A stretch of DNA of 64,000 nt from Corallium rubrum (GCA_964035015.1 OZ035997.1:10577473-10641472); one strand, 5' to 3'. Positions 45,207 through 56,917 are shown, counted from the first letter of the stretch. Notes: generated from the letters alone by a model not told the origin. Numbers and translations: made by a program.

Positions 45207-46202
45207 CTAATGTAGTAATGTACTAATGTCTTTTATTTCAGGGTTAATCCAAGGTTTATCGGATGGATGGATCTTGATACTGCGCATGGGAAGAGTAGAA
45301 TCCATCGCTTGAGATATAATTTCAGTAAAAAAAGAAACTTTATCATTACATGATGTGGTGTAATAGAGAGGCGTCCAGTTGGTTTGCGACAATTTTGTGA
45401 ATAGTTTTTGTTTATTGGAAGGTCTAGAATCTCTTCTTAGGATGCGTTTAGTTGGTTGAGGTAATGAAGAGAGTTTCTTTGGGTTGAGAAGAACACTGAG
45501 ATGGTCTGACATACCAATAGGGGGAAGGATTAGTGCTTCATTATAATACTGCAATAAGGTAGAGTAAGCTTGATCGAGGATATTTACTCCTCGTGTTGGT
45601 TTGTTGACTAGTTTTTTTAATTTAAACGATGAACATAAGCTGCCAGGTTTGAATTGATTGAAGTCACCTAGAATGATAATTCCTGCATTTGGGAATTCTG
45701 CTAAAGCAGTATCCAAGGATTGAAATAAATGGTTTCGCAGTAGGTTATCTTTGTTTTGAGGAGGATGGTACACTGTTACCATGATGATTGAGTTGATTCC
45801 TCTAGGTAATCTGTTTGGTTTAAGTAAAAACCATTGAGTCTCAAATTGTGGATCTGAGAGGTGAGCTAATTCAAGAAAGTTTAGGTTATTGTTTATATAA
45901 GTGCACAGTCCTCCTCCACGTTGGTTCTCCGGCATATCCCTGCGTATAGCTGCAAAATTAGGTAGTCCAATTAAGTCATCGGGTATATGCGGTGAAAGCC
46001 AGGATTCAGTTATAAGAGCAATGTCACAGCTATTTGTTGAAATTGTCGCATGAAGGTGAGCTAATTTATTGATCATAGACCGAGTATTACTAAGGAATAT
46101 TGTGGGAAAGGCGTGCATGGTTGTTTGGTTAATAGGTTGAATGTATATTAGGTTGCTACAATGAGTCGTTTTGGTAGGCTTATTGGAATTTAAAATCGAC
46201 AA
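45207..46202 (-). pseudogene. LINE B APE-type endonuclease domain
   Basis: Endonuclease motifs are in order: LSNTRSM, ITESWL (catalytic E), RGGGLCTYIN, VYHPPQNK, ILGDFNQF (D and N) and MSDHLSV (terminal H). The segment ends HPSDKPWINPEIKDIS, the linker to RT. The catalytic residues all look intact; the frame stops at a short local duplication before the RT. Such nucleases nick target DNA to prime reverse transcription. Confidence 0.8.
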
Positions 46203-46416
46203 AGGCCGATGAGAGGAAGGAAAGCGATGTTCTTTGACAGATCGAGTTGTAATTCGGACAGGAATTGGTCGTCTCGAAAATGTTTTATAGGTTTCGTTAC
46301 TTGGTGGACTGGACCAGCTCCAAGTGGTTCAGCCACTCCTTTGTCGGTCGATGAAGGCATGACGGAGGTCTGCTTCGTAATTGGGTTTTTCCGAAAAGAA
46401 ACTTTCCTTGTTTTTT

Positions 46417-47223
46417 TCAAGGAGGGTTGATTACAGATATTTTCATACGTAATGATATGTGCTGTTCCGCATCAGATACTCGTATCTCGGCTATTTCGTT
46501 AATGATAGCTGGTGGAAAACTTGTAATTGATTGTTGTATTATTTCTGGTACTTGTTCATCGGCTATTACTATGGTGTTATTGTCTGTGGCAGCTGATGGA
46601 TTACCCGTGATGATATGATGCGCCTCTTCAGACACTCGATCATCAGCTATTTCAATGATGTTATCATCTGTAATAGTTGGTGAATTGTCCTTAATTGTAG
46701 CAGCCATTTCAGTGGTGCTATCAGGTGCTATAACTGGTAAATTATTCATAGTGATATGCTGATTCGCTTCACTGCCGTCACGCGAAGGGGTGCTAAGTAT
46801 CGGAATACATTTGTCGTTTATTATGCGCTTCTGATCGAGTTTTGTAAGCTTTCCTTTGAGTAAAACTATTTCAGTTTCGAGTTGATTTGTTCTCTTCTTC
46901 TCACCTGCCAAAACCCGTTCGAGTTCTTCAATTCTGTGAGATTGCTCAACCACAGGAGTAAATACAAGTTGTTGCGTATTGGCCAAAGTCTGCAGAGTAT
47001 CAACTCTAGACTGCAAAATTTCCATATTTATTTTCATATCTTCGATCAACTCGTCATTACACGAACACATGCAGCAGCTTATGGACTCAGGATAGTTTGA
47101 ATTCTTTCCAACGTTATTATCTAGTGCTAGCTCACAAGCTTTGGCAGAAAGTAGATTCGCTTCCACCGGCACAAGCATAGCGGGCGAGTCTGACTTGGCA
47201 AAAATTCTGACAAAATTCGACAA
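46417..47223 (-). CDS. LINE B ORF1-like coiled-coil protein
   Basis: A 268-codon frame with a Cys-rich CCMCSCNDELIEDMK segment followed by heptad-rich helix (IEELERVLAGEKKRTNQLE) and a low-complexity Thr/Ile/Asp-rich tail. Its position, directly 5' of the endonuclease frame on the same strand, marks it as the ORF1 product, an RNA-binding partner in many LINEs. I see no zinc knuckle or RRM. Confidence 0.6.
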   Translation of the reverse strand: MSNFVRIFAKSDSPAMLVPVEANLLSAKACELALDNNVGKNSNYPESISCCMCSCNDELIEDMKINMEILQSRVDTLQTLANTQQLVFTPVVEQSHRIEELERVLAGEKKRTNQLETEIVLLKGKLTKLDQKRIINDKCIPILSTPSRDGSEANQHITMNNLPVIAPDSTTEMAATIKDNSPTITDDNIIEIADDRVSEEAHHIITGNPSAATDNNTIVIADEQVPEIIQQSITSFPPAIINEIAEIRVSDAEQHISLRMKISVINPP

Positions 47224-47242
47224 AGTTTGCCTAGTACTAGTC

Positions 47243-47592
47243 CGAACGTTTTCTCAAGATATAATCCACTGTAGAAGTTATAAAATATATTGGCAGAAAG
47301 ATAATTCACCTTGCTACAACATACGTACAGTTTATCCGACCAAATAGCTTAGTTTCCCTAAAAAAAGCGAAATACCGAACATGTCCAAATCATAATAGCC
47401 GCCGTTATTTTGAAATTTTTTTCCGTATGTATTATAATGTCTTCTCCGAATGTTTTCTCGAGAAATAAACTACTGTATAAGCTATCAAATACACTGGAGG
47501 AAAGATAATTCAGCTGGCTACAACATACGTACACTTTATCCGACCAAATAGCTTAGTTTTCTTTAAAAAAGCGAAATACCGAACATGTCCAA
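47243..47592 (-). repeat. LINE B 5' UTR duplicated monomer (about 205-bp spacing)
   Basis: Two copies of a ~145-bp block (47243-47388 and 47447-47592) share ACAACATACGTACA, TTATCCGACCAAATAGCTTA and GCGAAATACCGAACATGTCC. Tandem 5' UTR monomers in LINEs often act as promoters. Confidence 0.65.
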
Positions 47593-47954
47593 CACGAACT
47601 AGAGATCTTAGGTATCGGTCAGCGACCTTCACCATTAGCAAAAGGACCCATAAATGCCGCCATTTTGAAAGTGAAAATGGGGACACTTTTCCTAACTCAA
47701 AGGTAATAGGAGCACGCAGTCCAGTTATATATATATATATATATATAGGTCAGTGGGCTTGTCCCAGAGCCATTTGCTTTCCGGGGGGGGGGGGGGGGGG
47801 AGCTGGCTCTGCGGACGAGATTGGGAAAGGAGAGCCTGCACGGATGTCATACAATTTTGAACATCCCGAAATCGTGACGCAAAATGGCCATTGGTCGGGA
47901 TGACCTAATGACGTCACGAATTAGAATCTTACTATTTTTGGATAATTAATATAA

Positions 47955-48464
47955 ATGGCGGATTGTGTAAACTCGAGAGATCGGATTTTGGACGAGATTT
48001 TGAAGTCTTTGTCGTCAAAATTACAGTTCTCTTTGGAATTAAAGAATGAGCAAAGAATTGCAATCAATAATCTACTCGATGGCAACGATGTTTTAGCTGT
48101 TTTGCCAACTGGATATGGCAAAAGCTTGATTTTTCAAGTGTTCGCTCTTGCCATTAAGAGGGAAAGACAAAGTCAAAGACCAATGTCTGTAGTTATTGTT
48201 TGTCCACTGAAAAGCATAGTAGACGATCAGGTTGAAGAGGCAAAGGCTATGGGCATTTCAGCTTGTGCTATATCTAATGTATCGTTGGAAGATCTAAAGT
48301 CTGCGAAGTTCCAACTCATTTTTGGTTCGGCAGAAGTCGTACTCGATAAAGAAAGACTTGATGTCATCAAGGATTCGAAGTTTGCTCTACATGATAATTT
48401 GATTGCAATTGTAGTGGATGAATGTCACACACTGGAGACGTGGACTGGTAAAAGGCATCTATAA
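47955..48464 (+). CDS. RecQ-like SF2 DNA helicase, 5' fragment
   Basis: The frame starts MADCVNSRDRILDEILKSL and contains helicase motif I VLAVLPTGYGKSLIF (Walker A), motif Ia region VVIVCPLKSIVDDQV, and motif II IVVDECHTLETW (DECH). These are motifs 0-II of the first RecA-like domain; RecQ family helicases unwind DNA 3' to 5'. After ETWTG the sequence is GTAAAAGG, a plausible donor, and the frame ends nine bases later, so either a first exon or a truncated copy is present. No continuation is evident in the next kilobase. Short RecQ-like genes of this type are numerous in corals and often transposon-associated. The start is preceded by ATGGCGG-rich promoter-like DNA next to the TIR element. 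Confidence 0.7.
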   Translation: MADCVNSRDRILDEILKSLSSKLQFSLELKNEQRIAINNLLDGNDVLAVLPTGYGKSLIFQVFALAIKRERQSQRPMSVVIVCPLKSIVDDQVEEAKAMGISACAISNVSLEDLKSAKFQLIFGSAEVVLDKERLDVIKDSKFALHDNLIAIVVDECHTLETWTGKRHL

Positions 48465-49691
48465 TTGTTTCTTAAAAAACGTATTAGTTGTTTATTTGTT
48501 TATATTAAAGTATTTAATATTTATGATACTGTTTAGCCTGCGAGCAGGCTCTCCTTTTGGGGTTGGGGGACTGGGGAGAGGCGCTAAGTATCTTGCCAAT
48601 CTCAACGTTTGTTGAGTCCTTTATTTCTTTTTATTATTTTTGGGGGGTGTCACGAATGTGCAATTATTATTATGTTTCGGTTCGGGTTTTTTCCTTTTTT
48701 GGGGTGTGACGATTTTGCATTTTGGCACATTTTACTTCCGCTACTGTTCATGCTTCCAGTGAGTTGTTAGCCTTGTGACTGAGTGGACTGAGGGAGGCAT
48801 GTCGTACGTTCTTTGCTCCTTTCGCTTTTGGAGTTGAACAAAAAGTTGAACAGCTTTGCCTTTTGATCAAGGTGTTCTTGCACGTTGTTGGTAGATTTTG
48901 AAGTGTAGTTGTAAAACAGCGATCAGATGCGGCTGACAACTGTCTTGATATCGTAAATAATACTGGTTGGTTTGTGGTTTAATAGAGAATACCTCTGCAC
49001 CCTAAATGTGAATTGCGATAACTTTACAAGCATGAAAAGTTGACTAGTGTGAAGTATGCACCACATTCAGCCTTCGATTCATGCTCCGCGTACTTGCCAG
49101 TAGCCCAGTCATGTTCGTATATATTCTGTGGTTGTGTCAAACACATCACAGATCAACCATATAAGCAACTTACTTGGAAAACCTACCAACAATTTGGTCA
49201 AAGGAAAAGCTGCATGCATGGTTTAAAAAGAAATAACTCGCAAAATCGAGCGCGAAACATGAACTGATCAACAGCTTAAAGCCTAAGAAAGATGCCTCGT
49301 TAGAAGCGATTTCGGAAACGGGGATATTGTGTCATTGAATCGCAGTGAACTGTTTGCTTAAGACTTCCAAATCTGCAAAACATTTTAAAACTTCTCAAAA
49401 ATATACAAGAGAAACACAAAGGTTAGTTCATGAAGACAGAATGGACGAGTTGCAAACAGATGCGGAATTATGCATGCTGTGTTTATACATCAGTACATTT
49501 AATACCTAAGGAACCTTGACTTGCAAATAAACACAAGAGTCCAACGCCACAGTATATTAAATATACTGTTTACTGCATGAGCAACGGCTTTCTGCTTAGT
49601 CCAACAACTACAAAACGCACGTAATAAGCATCAAATAATGCAAAAAATATAAACATGTACTATGTTGAACTGTTTGCACGTCTAGATTAAC
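48465..49691. other. Gene-free stretch after helicase fragment
   Basis: Contains the dispersed GC-rich repeat AGCCTGCGAGCAGGCTCTCC at 48535-48590. Two short frames (48748-48939 minus, 49040-49267 plus) show no recognised domain. I did not find helicase exons. Confidence 0.4.
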
Positions 49692-49838
49692 GCCGTGAAG
49701 TTAGCTGCATGCATTCTAGTTCGCCAGCTGCACCAGTGTTTTTCCGGCCTTGTAGCTCGTTCAATCCAACTTTATCACTAAGCTGGCGAACTGGCAGCTA
49801 ACTTCAAGAGGTTGACCATAACTTCACGGCGGGATTGT
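49692..49838. mobile_element. Short MITE related to the giant element
   Basis: CGCCGTGAAGTTAGCTGC at the left and inverted GCAGCTAACTTCA and AACTTCACGGCG at the right. It shares GTTCAATCCAACTTTA and GAAGTTAGCTGC with the TIRs of 27413-41191. It has no satellite units, so it is probably a deletion derivative or minimal relative. Confidence 0.7.
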
Positions 49839-50110
49839 CTAATTATCGCTTGAATCTATAGAATCTAAACCGAATCTAGCACTGTAGGTTAGTCTACTAA
49901 CTAAAAGTATTATAAGTTCCGTTGTTATTTGGAAAAACGGACTTGTTTACATGCACGTGCATCGAAGGCTTAATGCGCAGTACCTTTAACTGTAGTGCAA
50001 AATAGCTTTCGGAGTCCCAGTGCGGTTATAACTTATTTAGACTTGACATACGCAAAAACAAAAAAAACCCAAACAAAATCACTAAAAATTAATACACTGC
50101 CAAAAATGAT

Positions 50111-50392
50111 TTAATGGTGTCCTAACACAGTACCTGTTTTTACCCATTTTAATTTGGAAAATATATGTTTGTCAAACATCTTTAGCTCCTTTATTATCTT
50201 GTCTGTGTAGTCGTCGACAATTTTTGCATTATCCACGATTTCCGTCTTTGCCAAAACTCCCCGTAAAGTTAAGAGTTTACTCAGATATTTGGTTGAAGAA
50301 TATCCTTCTTTCAATTTCTTTCTATTTCTGAAAAAAGAAATCAAATATAAAAAAAATATGAAAGAAGACACCGCTGAGATTAATTGAGGCAT
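50111..50392 (-). CDS. Hypothetical exon, unknown function
   Basis: On the minus strand a TTTTTTCAG acceptor near 50338 is followed by a Lys-rich frame, NRKKLKEGYSSTKYLSKLL ... EIVDNAKIVDDYTDKIIKEL, ending at a TAA (50111). The composition looks coding (charged, amphipathic), and an internal AAACAG/GTACTG could be a donor. I do not recognise the family. It may be a last exon or a transposon-derived fragment. Confidence 0.25.
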   Translation of the reverse strand: MPQLISAVSSFIFFLYLISFFRNRKKLKEGYSSTKYLSKLLTLRGVLAKTEIVDNAKIVDDYTDKIIKELKMFDKHIFSKLKWVKTGTVLGHH

Positions 50393-50756
50393 GCAAAATT
50401 GTATTGCAGAATACAGTAATCCTTCTTTTCAAAGTCAAAGATATGCAGCTGCAACACACACGTGTGGCATTTATACGATATTTGATATTATCATTATCTT
50501 TATCAAAAATCAGATTTGCAGTAAAAACCTGAATTATTTTGATTTACAATGATTACTAGTATTTTACAATTAAAAATGAGTCGGAGCAAAAGAACCCCCC
50601 CCCCCCCCAAAAAAAAAACAAAACACACACAAAACAAAACCCAAACAAACACAACAACCTAGAGTTTGTTAAAACGAAGAGTCGCTGCTGGAATAAAACT
50701 GTTCGCATAACGAGATGTTCTGCACTTCGGATTAGAAAAGAGTCCAGACTCCAGAT

Positions 50757-52407
50757 TTACGTTAGACTGTACTTAAGTGTTCTTCGTGGGGGAACTAAAC
50801 AATTGATCTTATTTGAAAAGAAGCGCTTACAAAGAATGGATCTACGCTCATACAAAGATTTAAGCTGGGCTTTCTCAATAGATTCACCATATTCGCTATT
50901 GGGAAATATGATGCGCATTGCCCTACGCTGGATCGACTCGATCTGGTCGGACAACTAATGAGGGAGGCAATAATGCCACACCTCACAGGAAAATTCAAGT
51001 ATAGGTCTTTTATTAAGCCTCTTTTCCAGTCATCGCAAAAACCAGCTCGCAGCGAGCTGCAAGCTGAGAGCGAGCTGCAAGCTGAGATACACTCATACAA
51101 GTACTCGCAGTAACATTAAAAAGAACTCACAACGATAAAACAAGCACTGCGAGTTATTTTTAATTACATACAAACACTCGCAGCGAGCTGGTTTTTGCGA
51201 TGACTGGAAAAGAGCCTTTCGAGCAATATACAGTTATAAGAGCATCAGTGGGTATTGCACTTCTCTTCAGCAGTCGAAGGGCATACAAACGCTTGGAGGC
51301 TTTCTTGCAGATTGTATCCACATGGAGATTCCACTTTAGGTTGTTTTGGATAACGACACCTAGTAATTTGGCGTGAGGAACAACATCAACGTCATGCCCT
51401 TCAATTACAATCGGAGAATAGGGTGGAGGATGAGAGGAAAAACACTAAGCAGACACGAATTTCTTTAGTCTTCGGAGGATTAGGCCGTCTCATGTTATTG
51501 AGTGATGCCCAATTGGAACATTCAGCAATTTTAGATGGTAGAATTAACGTCGATTCTCGGGGAATAACTGCCCATATAGTAGTATCATCAACGAATTTGA
51601 CGACATCTTCAGACACTCTCAGATCGTTAACCATCACTAAGAACAGAAGAGGGCTGAGCTTCGTTCCTTGTGGAACTCCCGCATTAATTGGACCTCCAGT
51701 AGGAAGAGTTTCTTCAACAGAATGTTATGATCAATTCGATCAAATGCTTTAGAAAAGTCAAGCAGGGAAATCCGTAGAGAAACACCACACTTGTTGGTTG
51801 CCTCGTACCATTTTTGGAACAGGTACACTAATGCCTTAAGGAACCAAACTGAATAGGGTCAAGTTTATCCAAAATAGATTGTAGCAGCCACTTATATGGA
51901 AACGACTCAAGGAGTTTGCTTACAATGGGGGTCAAGGAAATTGGTCTGAAATCTGTGTCTACATCAAGGGCAGGAGAGGATTTCGTAGCGGGAATAACAT
52001 TTGCAGACTTACAAAGAGATGGAATAAAACCTTCACGTATGAAGGAGTTGAAGATGGCACACAATGGACGACATAGTGTAGACGTGTTGCCACGGAGAAG
52101 CCATGATGGTATCTCATCAGGGCCAGATGACGAACCAGGTTTAGCTGAGAAAAGTTCAGGGGGGATGCACCTACTGCAACAAACGTATCATTAAATAAGT
52201 TGGCAAGAGATGTATCAGAGTAGGAATGGCCATCATGGATCAGAGTGGAAACATTCTTGGAAGATGAAAAACCAGCAATGCTTTTCACCGCTGACCACCA
52301 CTTTCGAGAATTGACCTGCTGAATATCCGCTATATTATAGCTGTAAAATTTGGAACGAGATTTTTTGCAAAGAGCGTTGACCTTGTTTCGGTAAAATCTG
52401 AACATTA
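50757..52407 (-). pseudogene. LINE A reverse transcriptase, 3' part, decayed
   Basis: Several frames on the minus strand assemble a CR1/L2-like RT: FYRNKVNALCKKSRSKFYSY, RKWWSAVKSIAGF, FRPISLTPIVSKLLESF, ISLLDFSKAFDRIDHNILL, then VKFVDDTTIW (catalytic FVDD) and MSDQIESIQRRAMRIIFP. At least four frameshifts separate them, and a MITE interrupts the 3' part at 51013-51216. The 5' continuation lies at 56918-57180, beyond a 4.5-kb insertion. Confidence 0.75.
51013..51216. mobile_element. Short MITE inside LINE A
   Basis: TCTTTTCCAGTCATCGCAAA and GAGCTGGTTTTTGCGATGAC form ~35-bp inverted ends with CAGCTCGCAGCGAGCTG words inside. A 3-bp GCC duplication is possible but ambiguous. Confidence 0.7.
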
Positions 52408-53400
52408 GGTCACAGAATAAGGAACGGCACCTTTGATGTAAGCGTCCTCGCGAAATGTCGGCCTCACGATCCCGGCGCCATTTTGAAAGCAAGTGCCCCC
52501 GGGAAATTAGCCCTCTCGACCCTCGGCCTCCTGTATTCAATTACTCTTGGCTTTCTTATGACCTTTTAATTAAATTTATATTGTTATCTATATAAAGTAA
52601 TTTACTTTAGAAAACGATTCTTTGGAGATGAAAATCTTTGACCACGAGGTTATTAAAACTTCAGTACGCAGATATTACGGGTAAAAGTCCGTGGCGAAAA
52701 AGTCCTGCACTCACGTTCTCGATTTTGCCGACACATTTGTTTATAGAAAAAGATGGCTAAAATTTTCGCAACTACGCATTGTTGAAATACATCGGGTACG
52801 TATGTTGTCAGAAATTTTATAAGCTTTGATTCGGTATATAGTTCAAATTTTAGTGTTACCCGTAACTTTTTAAAATGTTCAAAATGTTCTCACCATTGCT
52901 CGTAAAATAAGAATTATGTTAATGGAAAAAGGACTCCTCACAAGTGTTATAGAATTTTGGATTTTGTTTTTAAATACTAAACGCATAGCCCTGAACAAGA
53001 TATTAAACAAAGGGCATGCACTGTCAAGTGCTATTCATGTCAGAACTTTTAATTTTCTTGCTGGGAAGTATTTTAAAATATAATAATAATATTTAATATT
53101 TATACAGCGCTTAAGTTATGTTAAATATTCAAAAGCGCTTTACAATGATTCAACAATATATACAATGTCAGTGAACTAAAATAATAGAATATCCTAACTA
53201 GGTAGAAATGACATAAAAACATTTCACAAAACACTGCAATCAAGATTCAATGGTATATACGGAGGGCTACAGCATAAAAGCCTCCTTAAATTAAGAAATA
53301 TATTAGCATTAAGAAATATCATATTGGGAGTTAAAAAGTTATATCAAAAGCTTTCTTAAAAAGAAATGTCTTCAATTGAGACTTAAAGCAATTAATAGTT

Positions 53401-54510
53401 TCACTTTGTCTGATGTGATGGGGCAGCGAGTTCCAAATTGACGGAGCAGCATGGGCAAAACGCTCTGTCACCAAGAGTCTTGGCTTTAGTTTGCGGAATA
53501 AGAAGCAGGCACTGATTATCTGATCTTAATTGATAACGGCTGGTGGTTTTGGTTGACAACAATTCCGTTATATAGCTAAGCGCCAAACCATGGAGAGCTT
53601 TGTAAACAAGGAGTGCAATCTTGTAATCAACTCGAAACTTTACAGGCAGCCAATGAAGGTGCATCAGAACCGGAGTAATGTGAGCAATTCTAGGTGTAAA
53701 GCATGTCACCCTTGCAGCGGCATTGAGAACCTTCTGCAGACGCTGAAATTGATATTGAGGAATTCCAAACAAGAGAGAATTGCAGTAATCCAAATGCGAT
53801 GTCACAAAAGCGTGTACGAGAGTCTTAGTCGATTCGGTGGAGAGGAATTTCCTTATCTGTCGTATGTTGTACAAACCTCTGAACGCTTTGCTGCAAACCT
53901 TACCCACATGGACATTCATGGACATATGGCTATCGAACCACGAGCCTAAATTTCGAACACTTTCAACAGGTTTGATATCCACATTTCCAACTCGGACAGA
54001 GTCAATTTTAATCTTAGCGAGTTGCTGGCGAGTTCCTATTATCAGAAATTTCGTTTTTGAATCGTTGAACATCAATTTGCGAGAAACCAACCAGGCGCGA
54101 ACGTCGGCGATACAAGCCTCGATAGCTCTGACTGCTTGATCTTGAGCTGTAGATGACTCGGGACGGAAGGATAAATAGAGCTAGGTGTCGTCTGCATATC
54201 CGTGAGCAGATGGTAGATGCTTATTAACAACCTGAAACAATTGAGAAAGATAAAGTAGAAAAAGAACGGGTCCAAGGCAGCTCCCTTGAGGAACTCCGCA
54301 GTTCACCGCAAAACTGGTAGAAGACGCTTGGTTGATATGAACACGCTGTTTTCTGCCAGAAAGAAACGATTTGATCCACTTGAGAGCATTTCCCACAATG
54401 CCAAAATCTGACTCCAATATGTCCAACATAATTCCGTGATCAATCGTGTCAAAGGCAGCACTCAAATCCAAAAGCATTAGAAGCGTTACTTCCTGTTGAT
54501 CCATGTTCAT
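53401..54510 (-). pseudogene. LINE C reverse transcriptase, catalytic and C-terminal part
   Basis: Reads LLMLLDLSAAFDTIDHGIML (motif A), VNCGVPQGSCLGPVLFLLYL, and AHGYADDT (motif C), followed at once by a stop (54181-54183) where a glutamine codon is usual. The frame then continues VSRKLMFNDSKTKFLIIGTR, NLGSWFDSHMSMNVH and HLDYCNSLLFGIPQYQ to the C-terminus. One nonsense change separates the halves. Confidence 0.8.
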
Positions 54511-54636
54511 AAGAATGTCGTTTTGAACTTTTAAAAGAGCAGTTTCGGTGGAATAGAATTGGCGATATGACGATTGATTGGCAGGAAGAGGGGCATTGTC
54601 AGTGCATTGCTTAAATAACTGACTAACAACCGCTTT

Positions 54637-55251
54637 TTACGTAGACTTGGACACAAACGATAAATTACTAACCGGTCTAAAGTTTTCAAAAACTACATCA
54701 AGGCCAAGTTTTTTCAGGAGCGGCGCAAGAAGAGCGACTTTCCATGTATCTGGGACATGTCCTTCATGTAGTGACAAGTTGATCATTTTCGTAATGACAG
54801 GTGTTAGTTCGTTGGCATATAGCTTCAGCAACCATGTTGGAATTGGATCTAACTTGCAAGATGCATTCGACGAATTCGTAATTATGTCATGAACATCTTT
54901 TTCAGAAAGAAGCGCAAATGTTTCTAACTTGACTTCAGGTGAACGGTATTCTACAGACGGTGGATTCACTGTGATGTTATCAATGTCATCCTTTATTAAT
55001 TCAATCTTTCGACAGAAGTATTTGCCAAACTCATCCGCCAGTTGGCACGAATCATCATGTGGAGGCAGAGGCTTCTCCTGACGTACTTTACAAAGTGAAG
55101 ACACAACTTTAAACAGTTTTCTTGAATCGCCCGAACATTGATCAATGAGCTCGGAATAGTGTTTGTGCTTAGCAGTGTTCAGTTTGGCAGAATACTTGTT
55201 ACAAATGCTGCGATAAGCATCTCTATCCCTTCGGCGTTTTGATTTCAACAT
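54637..55251 (-). pseudogene. LINE C reverse transcriptase, N-terminal part
   Basis: The frame reads KSKRRRDRDAYRSICNKYSA, SSNASCKLDPIPTWLLKLYA and HVPDTWKVALLAPLLKKLGL, the usual RT entry region. A frameshift near 54640 breaks it from the palm domain. Confidence 0.75.
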
Positions 55252-55443
55252 CTAGTTTTTCTCTAATTTTCTTCGTTTAGCCTTTAGGTGTTTAAGTTCT
55301 TCGTTGAACCATGGTACTCTTGGTCTGACGACAACAACCCTTCTTTGCAGAGGAGCATGTTTTTCTAGGATGCGTTACAACGTAACATCGTAGCACTCCA
55401 CCAAATCATCCAGGCTGGGCCAAGGTACATTACACAAATTTGA

Positions 55444-56050
55444 TTAAGTAATATCAGTTTTGAAAGCCTCGAGATTAATTTGTTTCATCTTACGAAACTG
55501 AATTTCCTTCATTGTGAGGTTAGGACGAGGGATGGATAAACTGCATTCAACGAAGCAGTGGTCAGATATATAGAAAGTGGTTTGGACTGAACGAATGTTA
55601 ATGTCATTGGACGCTCTCGAAATCAGAAGATCCAATATGTGATCGGACGTGTGAGTTGGAACCATGACATGTTGTATAAGGCCAAATGTTTCCAATAAAT
55701 CGATAAATTTCTTGGCATCACCGTCTGATGAATCATCAAGATGAAAATTGAAATCTCCAGTGATTAGCAATACTTCAGAGCACATAACAATGCTCTCAAG
55801 AAAGGTAGAAAATTCTTCAAAGAATACACTTGGAGAAACAGGGTGAGCCTGGGAATACGGCGGACGGTAGACAGCGACAATTTTGATAGTACGATTGGTT
55901 CCAATAAAGTTCCATTCAGAAAATTCGAATGACCGTTTTTCACCGCCATCAACTAAAGAAACTTTAAAATTGTTATTGAACATGACACCAGTACCACCGC
56001 CTAATCTGTTGGATTGTCTTGGAAAGCTTTTAAAAGAGTAACCAAAAAAT
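55444..56050 (-). pseudogene. LINE C APE endonuclease, truncated
   Basis: Begins inside the domain (RLGGGTGVMFNNNF), then VAVYRPPYSQ, LLITGDFNFHLDD and TFYISDHCFVECSL. The catalytic DxN and SDH are present; the N-terminal Asn and Glu motifs are missing. Confidence 0.75.
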
Positions 56051-56597
56051 GAAACAAAATATTTTTTTTTATTTGTGCAAATTTTGGTGCAAATTAGTGA
56101 TCATACCTTTTGAACATATGAAGAAATATTGAAACGTTTATGGTCAATGGTGAGAACATTTTGAACATTTTAAAAAGTTACAGGTAACACTATGATTTGA
56201 ACTATATACCGAATGAAAGTTTATAAAACCATACACAGTGCTAAAAAGCGGTGCCCTGTGGCGTTCAAAATATCGCGTTAAAAATGTCGCGTCAAAAATA
56301 TACTATTGATTCCTAACGAACGAACGAACGAACACACGGAATATAAAGCGTTTGAAAGTTAGCTGGGCCCGCAAGCTAACTTTCAGCTAGGGCACCGCAA
56401 TTTCGTAACAACATAACAACATACGTACCCGATGTATTTCAACAATGCGTAGTTCCGAAAATTTTAGCCATCTTCTATAAACAAATGTGTCAGCAAAATC
56501 GAGAACGTGAGTACAGGACTTTTTGCCACGGACAAATAATTTTATCTCCAAAGAATCGTTTTCTAAAGTAAATTACTTATTTATTTAACTAAATATT

Positions 56598-56721
<124 letters not shown>

Positions 56722-56917
56722 CAATATGAAGTTAATCAAAAGGTCACAAGACGACCAAGAGTAATTGACTACAGGAGCACGAGGGTCGCAAGGACGAGAA
56801 GGCGAATTTTCCGGGGGCACTTACTTTCAATATTGGCCGACTGGCGCATGCGCATAAAAATAATGGGACACTTTTTTTCGCGAGTCGGACTTCTGGTTGA
56901 TCCTTATTCTGTGATTA

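Larger units (their letters stand above)
42300..47620 (-). mobile_element. LINE B (CR1/L2-like non-LTR retrotransposon), near full length
   Basis: In minus-strand order: duplicated 5' UTR block, ORF1-like coiled-coil frame, APE endonuclease, reverse transcriptase. Lesions are few: a frame shift between endonuclease and RT near 45200 (a TAGTACATTACTACATTAG slip), one near 43430, and the SINE trimer at 43778-44707. Ends are approximate. It lies inside the TIR element 41502-47755. Confidence 0.75.
41502..47755. mobile_element. TIR element with 8-bp TSD, interrupted by LINE B (6,254 bp)
   Basis: CACTGACCTATATATA at the left and TATATATAGGTCAGTG at the right, flanked by GGCTTGTC at 41494-41501 and 47756-47763. 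The arms share AACTGGACTGCG and TTTCAAAATGGCGGCATTTA over about 105 bp. The 8-bp duplication fits hAT or P types. Without LINE B it would be a MITE-sized element; part of the interior (41702-41905) is a ~110-bp tandem duplication with GAATAAAATCRTCTGGC. Confidence 0.75.
53077..56060 (-). mobile_element. LINE C (CR1/L2-like), 5'-truncated
   Basis: The 3' end is on the left: an AGCGCTTTACAA element (53137-53150) and an (ATT)n tail at 53083, as in L2/CR1 LINEs. It extends to about 56060, within the endonuclease. Possible AAAATAT duplications flank it. It sits inside the TTA-flanked element. Confidence 0.75.
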
